Source: Grammothele lineata
Lineage: Eukaryota > Basidiomycota > Agaricomycetes > Polyporales > Polyporaceae
DNA length: 64,000 nt
Direction of reading: 5' to 3'
Assembly: GCA_002150815.3 (NCBI GenBank)
Contig: NDFF03000011.1
Span: forward strand, 372,001 to 436,000
The position numbers and the translations under genes are program-made. Positions within the stretch are counted from its first letter, which is position 1, and every line of letters starts with the position of its first letter. Below are positions 34,544 to 45,700 of this stretch, in pieces. Under the pieces are notes generated by a model. That model did not search any database. It saw only the letters and a program-made list of their open reading frames with translations, and was not told where the DNA came from.

Positions 34544-34859
34544 ATGTCCCTCAACGCTACCATCGCCTCTCGCCTCTCCTCGTCTGCGTGGTTCCTCATG
34601 AATACGCCCATGGTCCCCCCTGAGCCCAAGCGGGAGTCCAACGTGATGCAGATGAGAGTGTTTTCACACAAGCGCACACTATCCTCGCCAGAGGCTACGC
34701 CGGTGAGTTGCTCGCATGCGTCGGCCTTTCCGTTACCGTCGTCGGCGTCCTGACACGAGTCATGGTTTGCAGAGATCAAGCTTGGAAAGCAACGTCTCAA
34801 GCGGCAGCGTACGATCCACCGCAAGGTCGCGCGCACGACCGCAAATCAAAACCACCTAA
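34544..34859 (+). CDS. Small Ser/Arg-rich hypothetical protein
   Basis: Two exons. MSLNATIASRLSSSAWFLMN through SSPEATP is followed by a ~70-nt intron with a GTGAGT donor and TTTGCAG acceptor. The second exon, RSSLESNVSSGSVRSTARSR, ends at TAA 34857-34859. About 80 residues, Ser/Arg-rich, no domain. It is supported by a TATA-like box and a pyrimidine-rich leader about 80 bases upstream, and by the clean intron. A different acceptor frame would give another tail, so the C-terminus is uncertain. Confidence 0.45.
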
Positions 34860-35930
34860 CATACGTCAGTAGCTGGAAGCGCGTCTTTGCGTACGTCAGG
34901 ATCCCATCATGATCGTCGAGCAGAGTTTGACTTTTGCCTCTGCAGGCTTGATGGTGGCTTGCATGATACGTGTACTTTTAGGCATTTGCATCCCCTGGAT
35001 AGGAATTCTTGTCAAAGTTATTCTACAATCAGTTTAGATGTACGCTCTGTATTACCAAAGAGGAACTCGGATACCACAGGATTGGTGGAATTGCATGACT
35101 GGTCCCTGGAGGATGTTCTTTGGGTCGCACCGCGACGAGTGTACTTTGGGTGCTCTCGACACGAAATTTAAGCCTTAAGCAAGTACCACTGCCGGGATGC
35201 TGACAAATTTTAGGTGCATGTCATAACCTTCCACTGGGCGAACAACTGATATACACACCAGAGCGCTATCATGGTACATTTATGCAGCTTGGTAGGTTCA
35301 TGGCATTCTGCAGTTATCGATAGGCGTTAGAAATCAGACCTCAGGGTCGGCCGGTCGGTGCCGACCCTGGTGTATTGGACTTCTGGACTGGCACGAGGTG
35401 CGATCGAGAAGTCACCGTGGGGTCATAAACTTAGGGCAGGTTGAACGCTCACCATAGCCGCGAAAGCCACCACGTTCGCCGGACGATAAGGTTCTCAAGG
35501 GAGTATTTTCGTTGACGTGCGAGATCGAAGCGCGTAGTCGAACATGGTCCTGGAGTCCGAACGCGAAGGTGACGTGAGGGCAGGAGGAAGAGCGGCCTCC
35601 TTCGGCTAGATCCTCCTAGCTGGCGTCAAGGAATTACCTCAACCGCTTGATCAAAGGAGATGCACGTGCCCCCCTTACCCCCTTTCCCTCTGACTCCGTC
35701 CACCGAGTCGTAGCGCGATTCGACCCAGAAGGACCACGCCGCCTGCTGATGGCCTCAAGGCTGCCGTTATACAAAATGCCGCGACTGGTCCGCCCCGCGC
35801 GAGCCCTTTTTGAGTCCCCTTGTTTCCCCCCAGCTCCCTTGGGCAGTCCGCGCTGCTCGCCGCGCTCTGTTAAGCCTGCTGGACCTGCCGTCTTCATTCT
35901 CGCACAGTCGCTCCTGCTAAAGAGTTCGCC
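34860..35930. other. Intergenic: hairpin and phosphatase gene promoter
   Basis: About 1.07 kb. No credible gene; an open frame at 34887-35171 lacks family resemblance. Contains a perfect 10-bp inverted repeat (35342-35369) and the upstream region of the phosphatase-like gene. Confidence 0.45.
35342..35369. repeat. 10-bp perfect inverted repeat, 8-nt loop
   Basis: The arms cagggtcggc (35342-35351) and gccgaccctg (35360-35369) are exact reverse complements around the loop cggtcggt. GC-rich and stable as RNA or DNA hairpin. Confidence 0.75.
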
Positions 35931-37936
35931 ATGTCCGACGATAGCACGGTGATTGGCGTGGTCATCCTGGCGCGCCACGGCGATAGGGAGGGCTTCTACC
36001 AGGACCCAAACACATACACCGCGTCTTCGACCACTATCACGCCGCTCGGAGAGGTATGTACTGTACCATCTTCAGTCGCATCTCGTATGGAGTCGCTGGG
36101 CGCATTGAGTCACTTTGAGTGAGGTTGCATGAGAAGAGGCGGAGATACTGGTACGGATCTGGGTGAATGGAAGATAACCCTGGACTCTAGACAGATGTCC
36201 ACCGAGCATGGCTCTCATTCCTGCGAACTAACCTCTCGTCTGTCAGGTCCAAGAATTCAACCTCGGCGCGCTTCTCAGACAAACATACCTGAACCCGTCC
36301 TCGCCCTCGTTCATTCCGGGCATTTCCAACAGCTCGCAGCTCTTCCAGGCGTCGCAGGTCCAGGTCCGCGCGGACGCGGGTGACGAGGGTGGCGTCATCT
36401 ACGACAGTGCGGTCGCGCTCACCCAGGGGCTCTGGCAACCTACAAGTCTTTCGGTCACCGCGTTGGCCAATGGGACAAATGTGACGAGCCCACTCGGAGG
36501 GTACCAATATATTCCTAGTGAGTCCACCCTTGAGCATCCGGCGATTGGCAAAAGGGTGACACATGTCGTAGTCGAGTCCGTGGAGCCGAACGAAGATGTG
36601 TCTCTCGAGGGCTTCACATCTTGCCCCGTGAGTAGGGCTGTTGTGTACAGTGTGACTTGTGAGGCTGAGCTATGGCGTTGGTAGAACTTGGATAGCCACA
36701 CGTCGGCTTTCTACAACTCTGCTGCCTTCGCGGCGAAGAATGCGGAGGCGAGCAGCTTCTTGAATGAGATCAAGCCGCTGATGGACGGCCGCGCGGTGAC
36801 CTTGCAGAACATGGTACGCCCTCTCTGGAAGTGTGGGTAACAAGTTTGCTAACGTTCCTGTCGTGTGCAGTGGAATGTACGAGCGGGTCTCATTTCTTTC
36901 GAGGTACTCACGTAACCTGACGACTTGCGCAATAGATCTTCGACTTCATGAATGTGCAGTCTATCCACAACGCAACGTTCGCCAACCAGTTGCGCCCCGG
37001 CGTCCTCGCGCAGGCGCGCGACCTCGCCAACTGGCACGAGTATAACGTCTTCAGCGACACCACTGTCGATGGGATTGGGAACAGTACGTCCATGAACGGG
37101 TTGGATGCAACGTTTTGTAGCTGACGCAAAGATTGCCAGTCGCCTTCCGTACGATGGTGCCCTCCATTGTGACTGCCATGGAGCGCATCGCGAACGCATC
37201 CGACCCGCTGAAGCTGCACTACTCCGCGATTTCGTACAAACCGTTCCTGAGCCTGTTCAACATGACCGGCGTGAACGCGAATGGCGAACTCCCACCCGCC
37301 ATCGGTGTGTCCCCCTCTTCTACCATCCCCCCTACCACCTCACCTCACCACATACACGCCTGACAGTGAACTACGCCGCCGGCGTCGCGCTCGAGATCCG
37401 CCAGCCCTCGACCTCAGGCGCCGAGCCCGTCGTGCGCTTCACCTTCAAGAACGGCACCGACGACGCCTCCTTCGTCGCGCACCCCATGCAGCTCCCGACC
37501 GGCGCGTCCGGAACGGACCTGCCCCTCTCCACGTTCGTCGCCGCACTCAACGCCTCCGGCACGTGGACGCTCACGGAGTGGTGTAACGCCTGCGGACAGG
37601 AGACCCTGCGCGGGTGCAGCGCGGCGCTCGCGCTCGCTGGGGAGACTACAGGTGGGGGCGCGGGCGAGGTGGTGTGGGTGAGGAGCGGTCCGGTGTCCCC
37701 AGTTGCGGCGGGGTTCATTGGCGCGGGGGTGACGATCGCGGTGTGGGGGTTGGGGTTCGCGGTGCTTGCGTTCATGGGGTACGTCAAGTTTGTGAGGCCG
37801 CAGCGTAAGCAGCGGGGGTCGGATACGGGGTCGTCGGTATGTGCCCTTGATCAATCTTGTGCGTATGTGTGGTGAGTCGGGTGCTGAGGTGTCTTGTGGT
37901 TTTCAGGCGAACTCGATCACGAAGGAGGCGGCCTGA
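35931..37936 (+). CDS. Membrane-anchored histidine acid phosphatase family protein, catalytic acid missing
   Basis: Branch-2 histidine phosphatase fold. The N-terminus runs straight into VIGVVILARHGDREGFYQDP (phosphohistidine motif RHGxR). FNLGALLRQTYLNPSSPSF and DSAVALTQGLWQPT follow, then the helical insert NEDVSLEGFTSCP and SAFYNSAAFAAKNAEASSF. Where prostatic-type enzymes have 'YSAHD', this protein reads LHYSAISYKPFLSLFNMTG, so the usual His-Asp pair is absent. A single membrane span near the C-terminus (AAGFIGAGVTIAVWGLGFAV) is followed by a short basic tail ending NSITKEAA. Many Asn-X-Ser/Thr sites suggest the fold is lumenal or outside, yet there is no signal peptide at this start. Nine or so exons. 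Confidence 0.85.
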
Positions 37937-38354
37937 GCGAGGGAGTCTGTTATGCAAGATATTTTTGGACGACCGCCACGATAACGGAGGGGTGTACGAT
38001 CTGAAGCCACGGAGCATACTTTTGTTGTATGGTACGCTTGCGTCCTCGGGGAATTGGGCTCCGGAGACTTGCTCTTTGAGACTGTACGAATGTCTTCTTT
38101 GTGCACGCAGGTGGTGATCGAGCATCCAGGTAAATACACGCAGTTAGCAAGTAAGCGCAAAGGAGAGATCAGGGTTCAGTATGTGTACAAAGGAGAGGTA
38201 TACCATACAAAGAAGAGGGTTTCCGGGGAGAACTGAGCACCAACTATAAAGCGATGTGAGGACGTAAGTGTAAACCAAGAACTAGTATATCTGATCCAGA
38301 CGAAAGCGAACTCGACGGTGTCCGTGCGCCAGCACTCTACAGTTTCAATCAGTG
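37937..38354. other. Intergenic between two convergent genes
   Basis: About 420 bases of presumed 3' untranslated sequence; nothing else seen. Confidence 0.4.
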
Positions 38355-40567
38355 TCACGCCATCGCGCCCTCGCTGCGGTTCACCGCGCCCCTCGACTGC
38401 TCCTCCTTCGTCGGCAGTCTCCTCAACGGCGCCAGCGGCGCACCGTTAAACGGGTTCTCAACCTCAGGCGATTGCGGCGATCGCTGCTGCTGCCCATACT
38501 GGCTCCTCGACTCCGATCGTCGATGCTGCCCGTACCCCTCAGCCACCGCCGCCGCCGCCATCGCCGCCCCTGTCCCGACCCCATACCCCGACCCCGACCC
38601 GAACGATTGCGGGTCCGAGAGCTGCGAGCCCCCGCCGTACTCCGACGCTGGGGCCCCGCTCCCGCCTCCGCTCCCTGGTCCGAGAGCACTGAGGCTCTGG
38701 CTCGAGCGCTCCCACGAGCGGTACGCGGGCGGGAGGCGCCCCGAGGGCGAGCGCGCGAGGTCGGGCAGCGGCCCGCCGTCTTCGTGGCGCAGCGCGTGCA
38801 CGCCGAGGCCGCTGCTCGCGAGCGTCGTGGGGGAGAGGCCGCGGGCGGAGGGGGAGGCGTAGGAGTAGGAGTCGTCATAGTACGCGTTGGAGCTGTCGAG
38901 CGAGAGGGTGGGGGCGTGTGAGGAGGGGTGCGAAGAGGGGTGTGAGGAGGCGCCGGGGGTGGAGGGCTGTTGGCCTGTGCCAGGGGGAAGAGAGAAACAG
39001 GGTGAGATTGGAGTGAGTGGTGGTGGGATGAAGGGACAAAAACGCACCTGGATGGGAGGCTCCGCTGGCCATGGCGGCGTTCGAGGCGAAGGGCGTCGCG
39101 TAGCTCATCGTCGGGCTCCCATCAGGCTGGTAGGTGTACCTGTATGGTGGATCCGGCGTCGCGGGCGTGCCGACAGTGAAGCCCCGTCGCCGGTACCGCC
39201 AGAAGCAGAAGCCAACCGCAGCGAGCACAATCGCGCCCACGCCGCCGACCACACCGCCGACGATCGCGGCAGTATGTGAGCGCTGCGCCGCGTCGCCCTC
39301 GGTGTCATTCTGCGCGTTACCGTTCTGGCCGGCTGTTTGGGACGCGCTAGAGCTGCCGCTCGTAGTCTGCGGCGAGGGATGTGAATGCACACTCGCTGAC
39401 TGAAGTCATAGGGGACGTACCGTGTGGGAGGTAGATGTCAGCACGGCCGCTCCTGCTGTTACGGTACTAGTACTGGATGTTGTCGAAGTTGTGGAAGTCG
39501 TGGAAGAGGATATCTGGTTCGCGCAGTGGGTGAAGGTGTTGTTAGCATTGACTGCGTGTTCTTTATTCGCATTTTCTTTCGTATAGATGCTAGATAATAT
39601 GTTGTTAGCACGAGAGCTTCTGCAACCCAAAGCATAGGCGCGACTTACTAGAACCTAATTGTGCGGATCAATGAGTGAGCATGTACCACACGAGTTGAAC
39701 AGGACTCACCATGAACCGTCACTCCAGCCGCCATAGAGGAAATCATCTAATCGAATGTCCAAATTGCAGACCGCGGTTTGGATGTCCGTGGGTAATCTGA
39801 ACAGAATTTGAATGTTTGTAAACCCCGCATGGCCTACTGGACTCACGAATTGTTCGTCCCTGCCCCACAAGTCTGCAGATAGAATGGATTGTAGGTCCCA
39901 GGAGCTGGAAGATACACCCATTGAACACAACCCACGCGACCAACATTCGGGAGACGTACCAGCGTCAACGCCAGTGCTGATATCTCCGGGCACAGTGAGG
40001 TATTGGCAGCTGTAGCGATCGTGTCAGAAACGCGCATATAGCGACTGTGAGACACGCACTTCATGCACAACATGCTCAGCTGGAACGCGACAGTATTGCA
40101 GCAACATGCGGCTACGCGTGGTGTAAGACTGAGATCACATAGTGAGGGAAGGGGCGAAGGGTACGCACAGACTTGGTCATCGCACTGGTCTCCGGGAGGA
40201 CTCGACCTGAAGTCAGGTACTTCATCTGAAACATCGTGTCCGAAGGTTAATCGCCGTGTCTTCACCAGCACAGCATGCACTGCACTCGGCCGCCTCACAT
40301 AGCGAACGATCTACTCACAGTCGTTGTTGCAAATTTGGCGCAATCGCTCATACGTCCTGCCTGTGCAAGTGCCAGACTACCGCGTCGATACCGCCGGCCG
40401 ACCTCAATAGAAATAGAAGACGCACATGGAGTTTCGCCGACCACGCTCGTGTACCAGTCCAACTGAGAGCTCGCGCACGTCGTGTTACCCGCCCGCACGG
40501 AAGATGTCCAGAGTGTCGTGGAGAGGACGGCCGCGGCGCTGAGTGAGAAGGCCGTCCGCCAGCCCAT
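38355..40567 (-). CDS. Mucin-like single-pass membrane protein
   Basis: Type I membrane protein of a family common in Agaricomycetes; function not established. Signal peptide MGWRTAFSLSAAAVLSTTLW. The Cys-rich ectodomain has CASSQLDWYTSVVGETPC, DEVPDFRSSPPGDQCDDQVC, CCCNTVAFQLSMLC, LPTDIQTAVCNLDIRLDDF and LYGGWSDGSW. A Ser/Thr stalk follows (SSSTTSTTSTTSSTSTVTAG), then the membrane span AAIVGGVVGGVGAIVLAAVG with a basic stop-transfer (WRYRRRG). A long cytosolic tail of about 250 residues, rich in Ser, Gly, Pro and Tyr, ends GAVNRSEGAMA. The layout resembles fungal surface sensors, but no sensing role is shown. About eight exons. Confidence 0.82.
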
Positions 40568-42750
40568 TGTCGCTGTCACCGAAGTTCAGATATACGAGTG
40601 AAGAAGGCGAAAGCAACGTGGGCGGCGAAAAATGCCCTCGAGACGAGAAGAGCTAGCTAGCTAGCTGCCAGCTGAAAGGAGAAGCGGCCGGCTGGGGAAA
40701 GGAAGAGAAGGCGGGAAGTGAGGGACGCGGGGGAAACAGCGGGCTCGAGGCGGATACGAATGGTCGCTATCGAATGCCGAGATTGGGCATGCACAATATG
40801 GAAGAAATGATGGATCAATAGCATCAGAGAGGGTCAACGTCCTCGGTAAAGATTACTTAGTAGAAGGTCATATTCACTTTATCCGACGCTAATGAGGCGG
40901 TGGACTGATGTAGACTGAATTCTTCAGAATTCTCTGTGGCATTTGCGCAAAGTTTGGAGGCCTGTTTATCCGACGCAGCGCATTCGAGGGAGGGTAACTC
41001 AATCATCGAATGGGCGCAGGTGCCTGAGACGAGTGGGATGACGACGGCAAGCTCGAAAAGGGTACGTATCGTTCCAGATCAGACAGAAGTGACAGGCGCA
41101 TCTTTATTCCACATGCACGTACAGCTCCAGCGACCGTGTCTCCCGGAGGTGAGCTGCACTCGAGACTGAGAAGGCTCCCGGCCAAGTACTGAGCTCGTCG
41201 TGCATGAGTAGAGCCTAGTAGAGCACAGTCAAAAGGCGAACAGCGCGGGTCCCACGGCTCCAACTGCGATCTTGCATCCGCTCATGCGCCGATCATTTCC
41301 CACCATTTTGGCTTTCTCAGCGCCAACCGCCAAATTCATGAAGCCTTCTCCGAGTTGTCTATAGTATCCTCTGGCATCCTCCTTGCTTGCCCTCGGGCTT
41401 TAGCTTAGCATACTATAAAGTCTCAGCAGCAGTCGCGATTGAACAAATTGACCGAGGCGCCATTCACAACTCACGGATGTATTTAAACTAGTAGGATGCA
41501 CGCCCTTGGCTGTCCGGACGGAGTATAGAATAAGCTGCCCCCTTTCGCTGCGAAATACTTCCGTGCGCCACTCTGATACATACCGGACCGCTTGCGCCTC
41601 GGGTCTCAGAAAGTCGACATTTGAACGTCAGAAGCCGGCGGCAGCGTAGAAGTCCGGTCGCCTTCTCGAGCCTCAACGTTGACTCGGCGGGGGTCTCGGT
41701 TAGTCGTTGTGGGAGATGCCGCGCTCGTCGGCGGTTCGAGAGGCTGATGACGAGAAAAGGGACATAGTCGCCGGTGCGAGCTCGAGCGCGACGACGGAAG
41801 GAACAGCGGGCAACGCACGGACTACGCCCCTTGCTCAACGTCAACGTGGAGCTATGCAAACGCGCTCGATCTGTCGTCGGACCTGTGCGTCAACAGCGCG
41901 GACGATCGAGCCCCGAGAGGGGTGCGGACCGGATGGGGCAAGAAAGCGGGGCCCCGCATTATGGTGGAGGCCCCCGATCATCGTGGTATACTGTCAATAC
42001 GCTACACGAATGGATGATGCATGCGACGGCGCGGCCCCCTCGTCTGCCGCCGCGCCCGCAGCAGAGGCGGCGTGTATGTGCTTCTGCGGGGAGAGGACGG
42101 CTGCGAGAGGGAAAGCTGCGAGGGGAGGCGATGTGTACCGGTACGTACAGTACAACATAGATGCATGTGCGAGCGGAGCGAATAACAAGAAGCACTCGAG
42201 CAAGCGATGATGGAGGACGACGAAAACGAGATGATGTAGAGCGAAACACTATGTGGAGGTGGAGGTGATGGCGCCAGTGTTGTGGGGATACAAATACAGG
42301 TAAGGGACCCGATGATGCGAAATGTGTATGCGACCGAAGAGCCCGTATGAATGAGACTGTGGATGGATGGAGAAGGAAAAGCAGCTACGTATACAGTAGG
42401 ATGACAAAGAGGCAGGACTATCGTGTATGCGGCCTGTCCGTCTGGTTTGCTACAGTAGTTGTATATATCAGGTGTCGCGAATAAGAAGGTTGGAGACGAA
42501 TAACGCCGCGCCCGGCATTGGTATGCCGCGACGAATCAGTGTACGGCGCGAGACTAGACTAACGTACAATATAACATAAGCCCGGAGAACGGAGAAGGCA
42601 TGACGGCAAGGGCAACAAGTGTGCGTACGGAAACGTCCAGTGGATCGTAACGTATCGTTTTGTCCTTGCATAACGTGATTCGGTGTGGGGGAACGCGACC
42701 GGGCCGGAAATGACAGGATTCGGGGACACTGGGCAGGCGCTGCAGGCAGT
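40568..42750. other. 2.2-kb gap between the mucin-like and phytochrome genes
   Basis: The upstream region of the mucin-like gene and the 3' flank of the phytochrome gene. Open frames at 41488-41859 and 41707-42249 overlap each other on opposite strands and have neither domains nor convincing introns. An 'agctagctagctagct' run lies at about 40649-40664. I see no supportable gene, which is unusual for a gap of this size here. Confidence 0.4.
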
Positions 42751-45700
42751 TCACTCCCCTTTTGCCTTATCCAAAGGAAGGGTCAGCCAGCCGCCGATCT
42801 CCCAGTTCGCCCCGACGTAGTAGACGTCCTTCTCGCGCTGCATCGGGTCGACGACGCCGCGGAGGATGATGCGCAGCCTTTTGAAGTCGATCGGCTTCAG
42901 GATCCAGCCGTCCATGCCCAGTTTATGGAGCTCCTCGTGCTGCGTTTCGAACAGCGAGGCCGAGACGGCGAAGATCGGGATGCGTCCGTTGAGCTTGTGA
43001 GAGATGCGGTCGAGGGTCTCCAGATCTTGCTCGAACGCGCGAATGCGCTCTGTGGCTTCATAACCGTTGAGCAGCGGCATCCTGTACACCTCGTTTAGTT
43101 TTGCAAGCGACTGCAATCAATACTAACACTTACTGGATATCCATCAGGACGCAGTCGAAGTCACGATCGGTCTCAATGACTTCAAGGCCTTCTTGCCCGT
43201 TGGTAGTGTTGACTACCGTATGTCCATCCAGAGACAGACGCTTAGCCAGAATCATGCGGTTGATGTCATTGTCCTACACATTGTGGTGAGCACACACAGG
43301 TGGTGTCTGACGGATACATAACCCACCTCCACGATCAAAATCCTCAGCTTTGGCAGATAGTACGTGTCAGAGTGACTACGCCTCTCTCCCGACCGCTTCA
43401 AGGACGAGACCCTGGCCCGGGGTGCTATCCGCGCCGTGGCCGGTGCGACAGGTGAAACAGGCAGGTCGAGGTCAAACTCGTCAACTTTGATGGGCTTGAG
43501 TGGGTTGGCCGATCCTGGGATTTCAATACGCCCGGCGTCCGATACTCGCGCAGGAGATGCCCTGGTAGAAGGCAGTGGAGGTGGAGAGGGGTCTCCAGAT
43601 CCTGGTGACTGGCCTCCCATATGGCTCGACGACAGGGCCTCCACGAGGTTGTCGATCTCGGAGTTGCGCGAGTTGCGGCTGGTGCCCCGAGAGGGTACCG
43701 TCGAACGTACTGAGGGCACGAGCGACGATTTTGGCGAGTCGGACGCAGAAAGCGTGAGACGGCCACTACTCGAGCCTTCGGTCGTGAGGGGAAGCAGGAA
43801 CGAAAAACGGCTGCCTTTGCCCAGCGCCGAGTCCACGCGTAACTGTCCGCCGAGTTGCTCGACGATGCGGGCGACGACGGCCAGTCCGAGCCCTGCGAAA
43901 AAGACAACAATCAGCAAAGCGCAACAACCCCGGCGTCTTTGTGCAAACCTAGACCAGGAGAATGTGTGCGGGGAGGCGCGCTCTCGACTTGCTCGAATTC
44001 CCGGAAGATGCTCTCAAGCTTTTCAGTCGGAATACCGCAGCCAGTATCCGCTACGACGATCTCGACGGCAACGTCTCCGGTATGGCGAAGGCCTGAGGGT
44101 TCCTCGAAGTATCGACACAACACCTGTATGGAGCCTCGTGACGTGTACTTTACTGCATCGATTGGTGGTTCATGAGACACCATACTCGAAGTGAGGGAAA
44201 CTGATACTTACGCGCGTTGGCAGTCAAATTCGCGACCACGGTCCTGATCTTTCTCGAGTCGCCGACTACCTGCCTGGGACAGTTTTTGAGGTCGAGAATG
44301 AACTGCAACCCTCTTCTGCCAGCCTCGTTGCGGTACAAGTGAGTAGCATCTTCGATCGCTTGTTGGAGGTCGAAAGGCTCGTTGAACGACGTCTCATTGC
44401 CGCTCTCCAGACGAGTAAGGTCCTACGCGGTGTGTTAATCAATGATACGGTGGGGCATTTGACCGTGTATCTTACAAGAAGGTCGTTGATGGTGAACAGT
44501 AGGCTCTTTGAGGCGGCGTGCGAGTGGCTGAGATTTTCCCGTGTCTCGGTATCCAGAGGTCCATTCATCGCAAGTTCCAGGTAGTTGATGATATGGTTGA
44601 GCGGAGTACGGACTGTCGGAGACATCTAAGTGCCAGCAAAGACAATATGAAACTGTTATGTACCTTCATGGCTAGCATTCGAGAGCAGGATGTTCGTGAG
44701 CTTCGTCGTCTGCAACGCGCTCTCCTTTTGCCGCCAAACCTCGATGAACTGCGCAAGATATTTCATCTACAAACTGCGCATGACGGGTTACAAGACGCCC
44801 CACGCACCTTGCCGTACACGAGCGCCAACACGCCCGCCGTCTCCAGGTGCTCGTCGGTCCACGCCCGACAGCGGCCCGCGACGGTCTCCGACCAAGTCTT
44901 GAACGATGCCCGGGGCTCCAACACGTTCCGCGCGTCGTCGGTCTTTTGCGGCCGTCCGGCCCAATTGACCTGTCGTGGCTGGCCCTTGCGGAGGAACGCG
45001 ATGAAGTCGCGCCCGCCGGCGGAGAGGGGGACGTAGAGTAGACCCGCGATGATCTCCAGCCCGGCGGTGAGCTTGAGGTCTGGATAGTCGAGTGTCACTG
45101 CCTGAGAGACCTGTAGGGTGCTAGAAATGAGGCTTAGTTGAAAGCTCGACAACAGTTGAAATTATGCGTGACACGTACTTGAACTGCTTAAGCCGGAGGT
45201 ACTCCGCCACGATGAGGATCTCTTGGCCGTTTTGATTCGGGCCGAGGATTTTTGCACCTTCGCCAATGACCAAGACGCCGTAATCAGCATCAAAGAGCCC
45301 CAGCAAGTCGTCCGCGTTCGAAACAATGTATCCACCAGGGTGCTGATCGCTAGGCATCGTGTTGATCTGTGGTACAACAAAACGTGTCAGTACTACCCTT
45401 CTTCAGTAAGTGGATGACGTACGAGCTTCCGTGTATGTAGTCGCTGTGCGTAACTCAGGCGCTCGATGTTGCGAGATATCGACTGGCTGAGCAAGCGAAG
45501 CATTTGCCGAACTGGGAACGATACACGCATCCCGTGTGGACCGTATGAATGGCACGCGACAAGCCCCCAGAGTGTGCCAAACGCGATGATGGACTGATAG
45601 GAGGAAAAATCAGAGTCGCAAAATACGCGGTGGAAGTCATGCGTCGCTCGTGCTTACCACGGACATCGACGCCCTAACACCCATATTCTCAAGATCTGCG

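Noticed and set aside
38352..38921. 189-codon plus-strand open frame
   Set aside because: Antisense shadow of the low-complexity cytosolic tail exon of the mucin-like gene.
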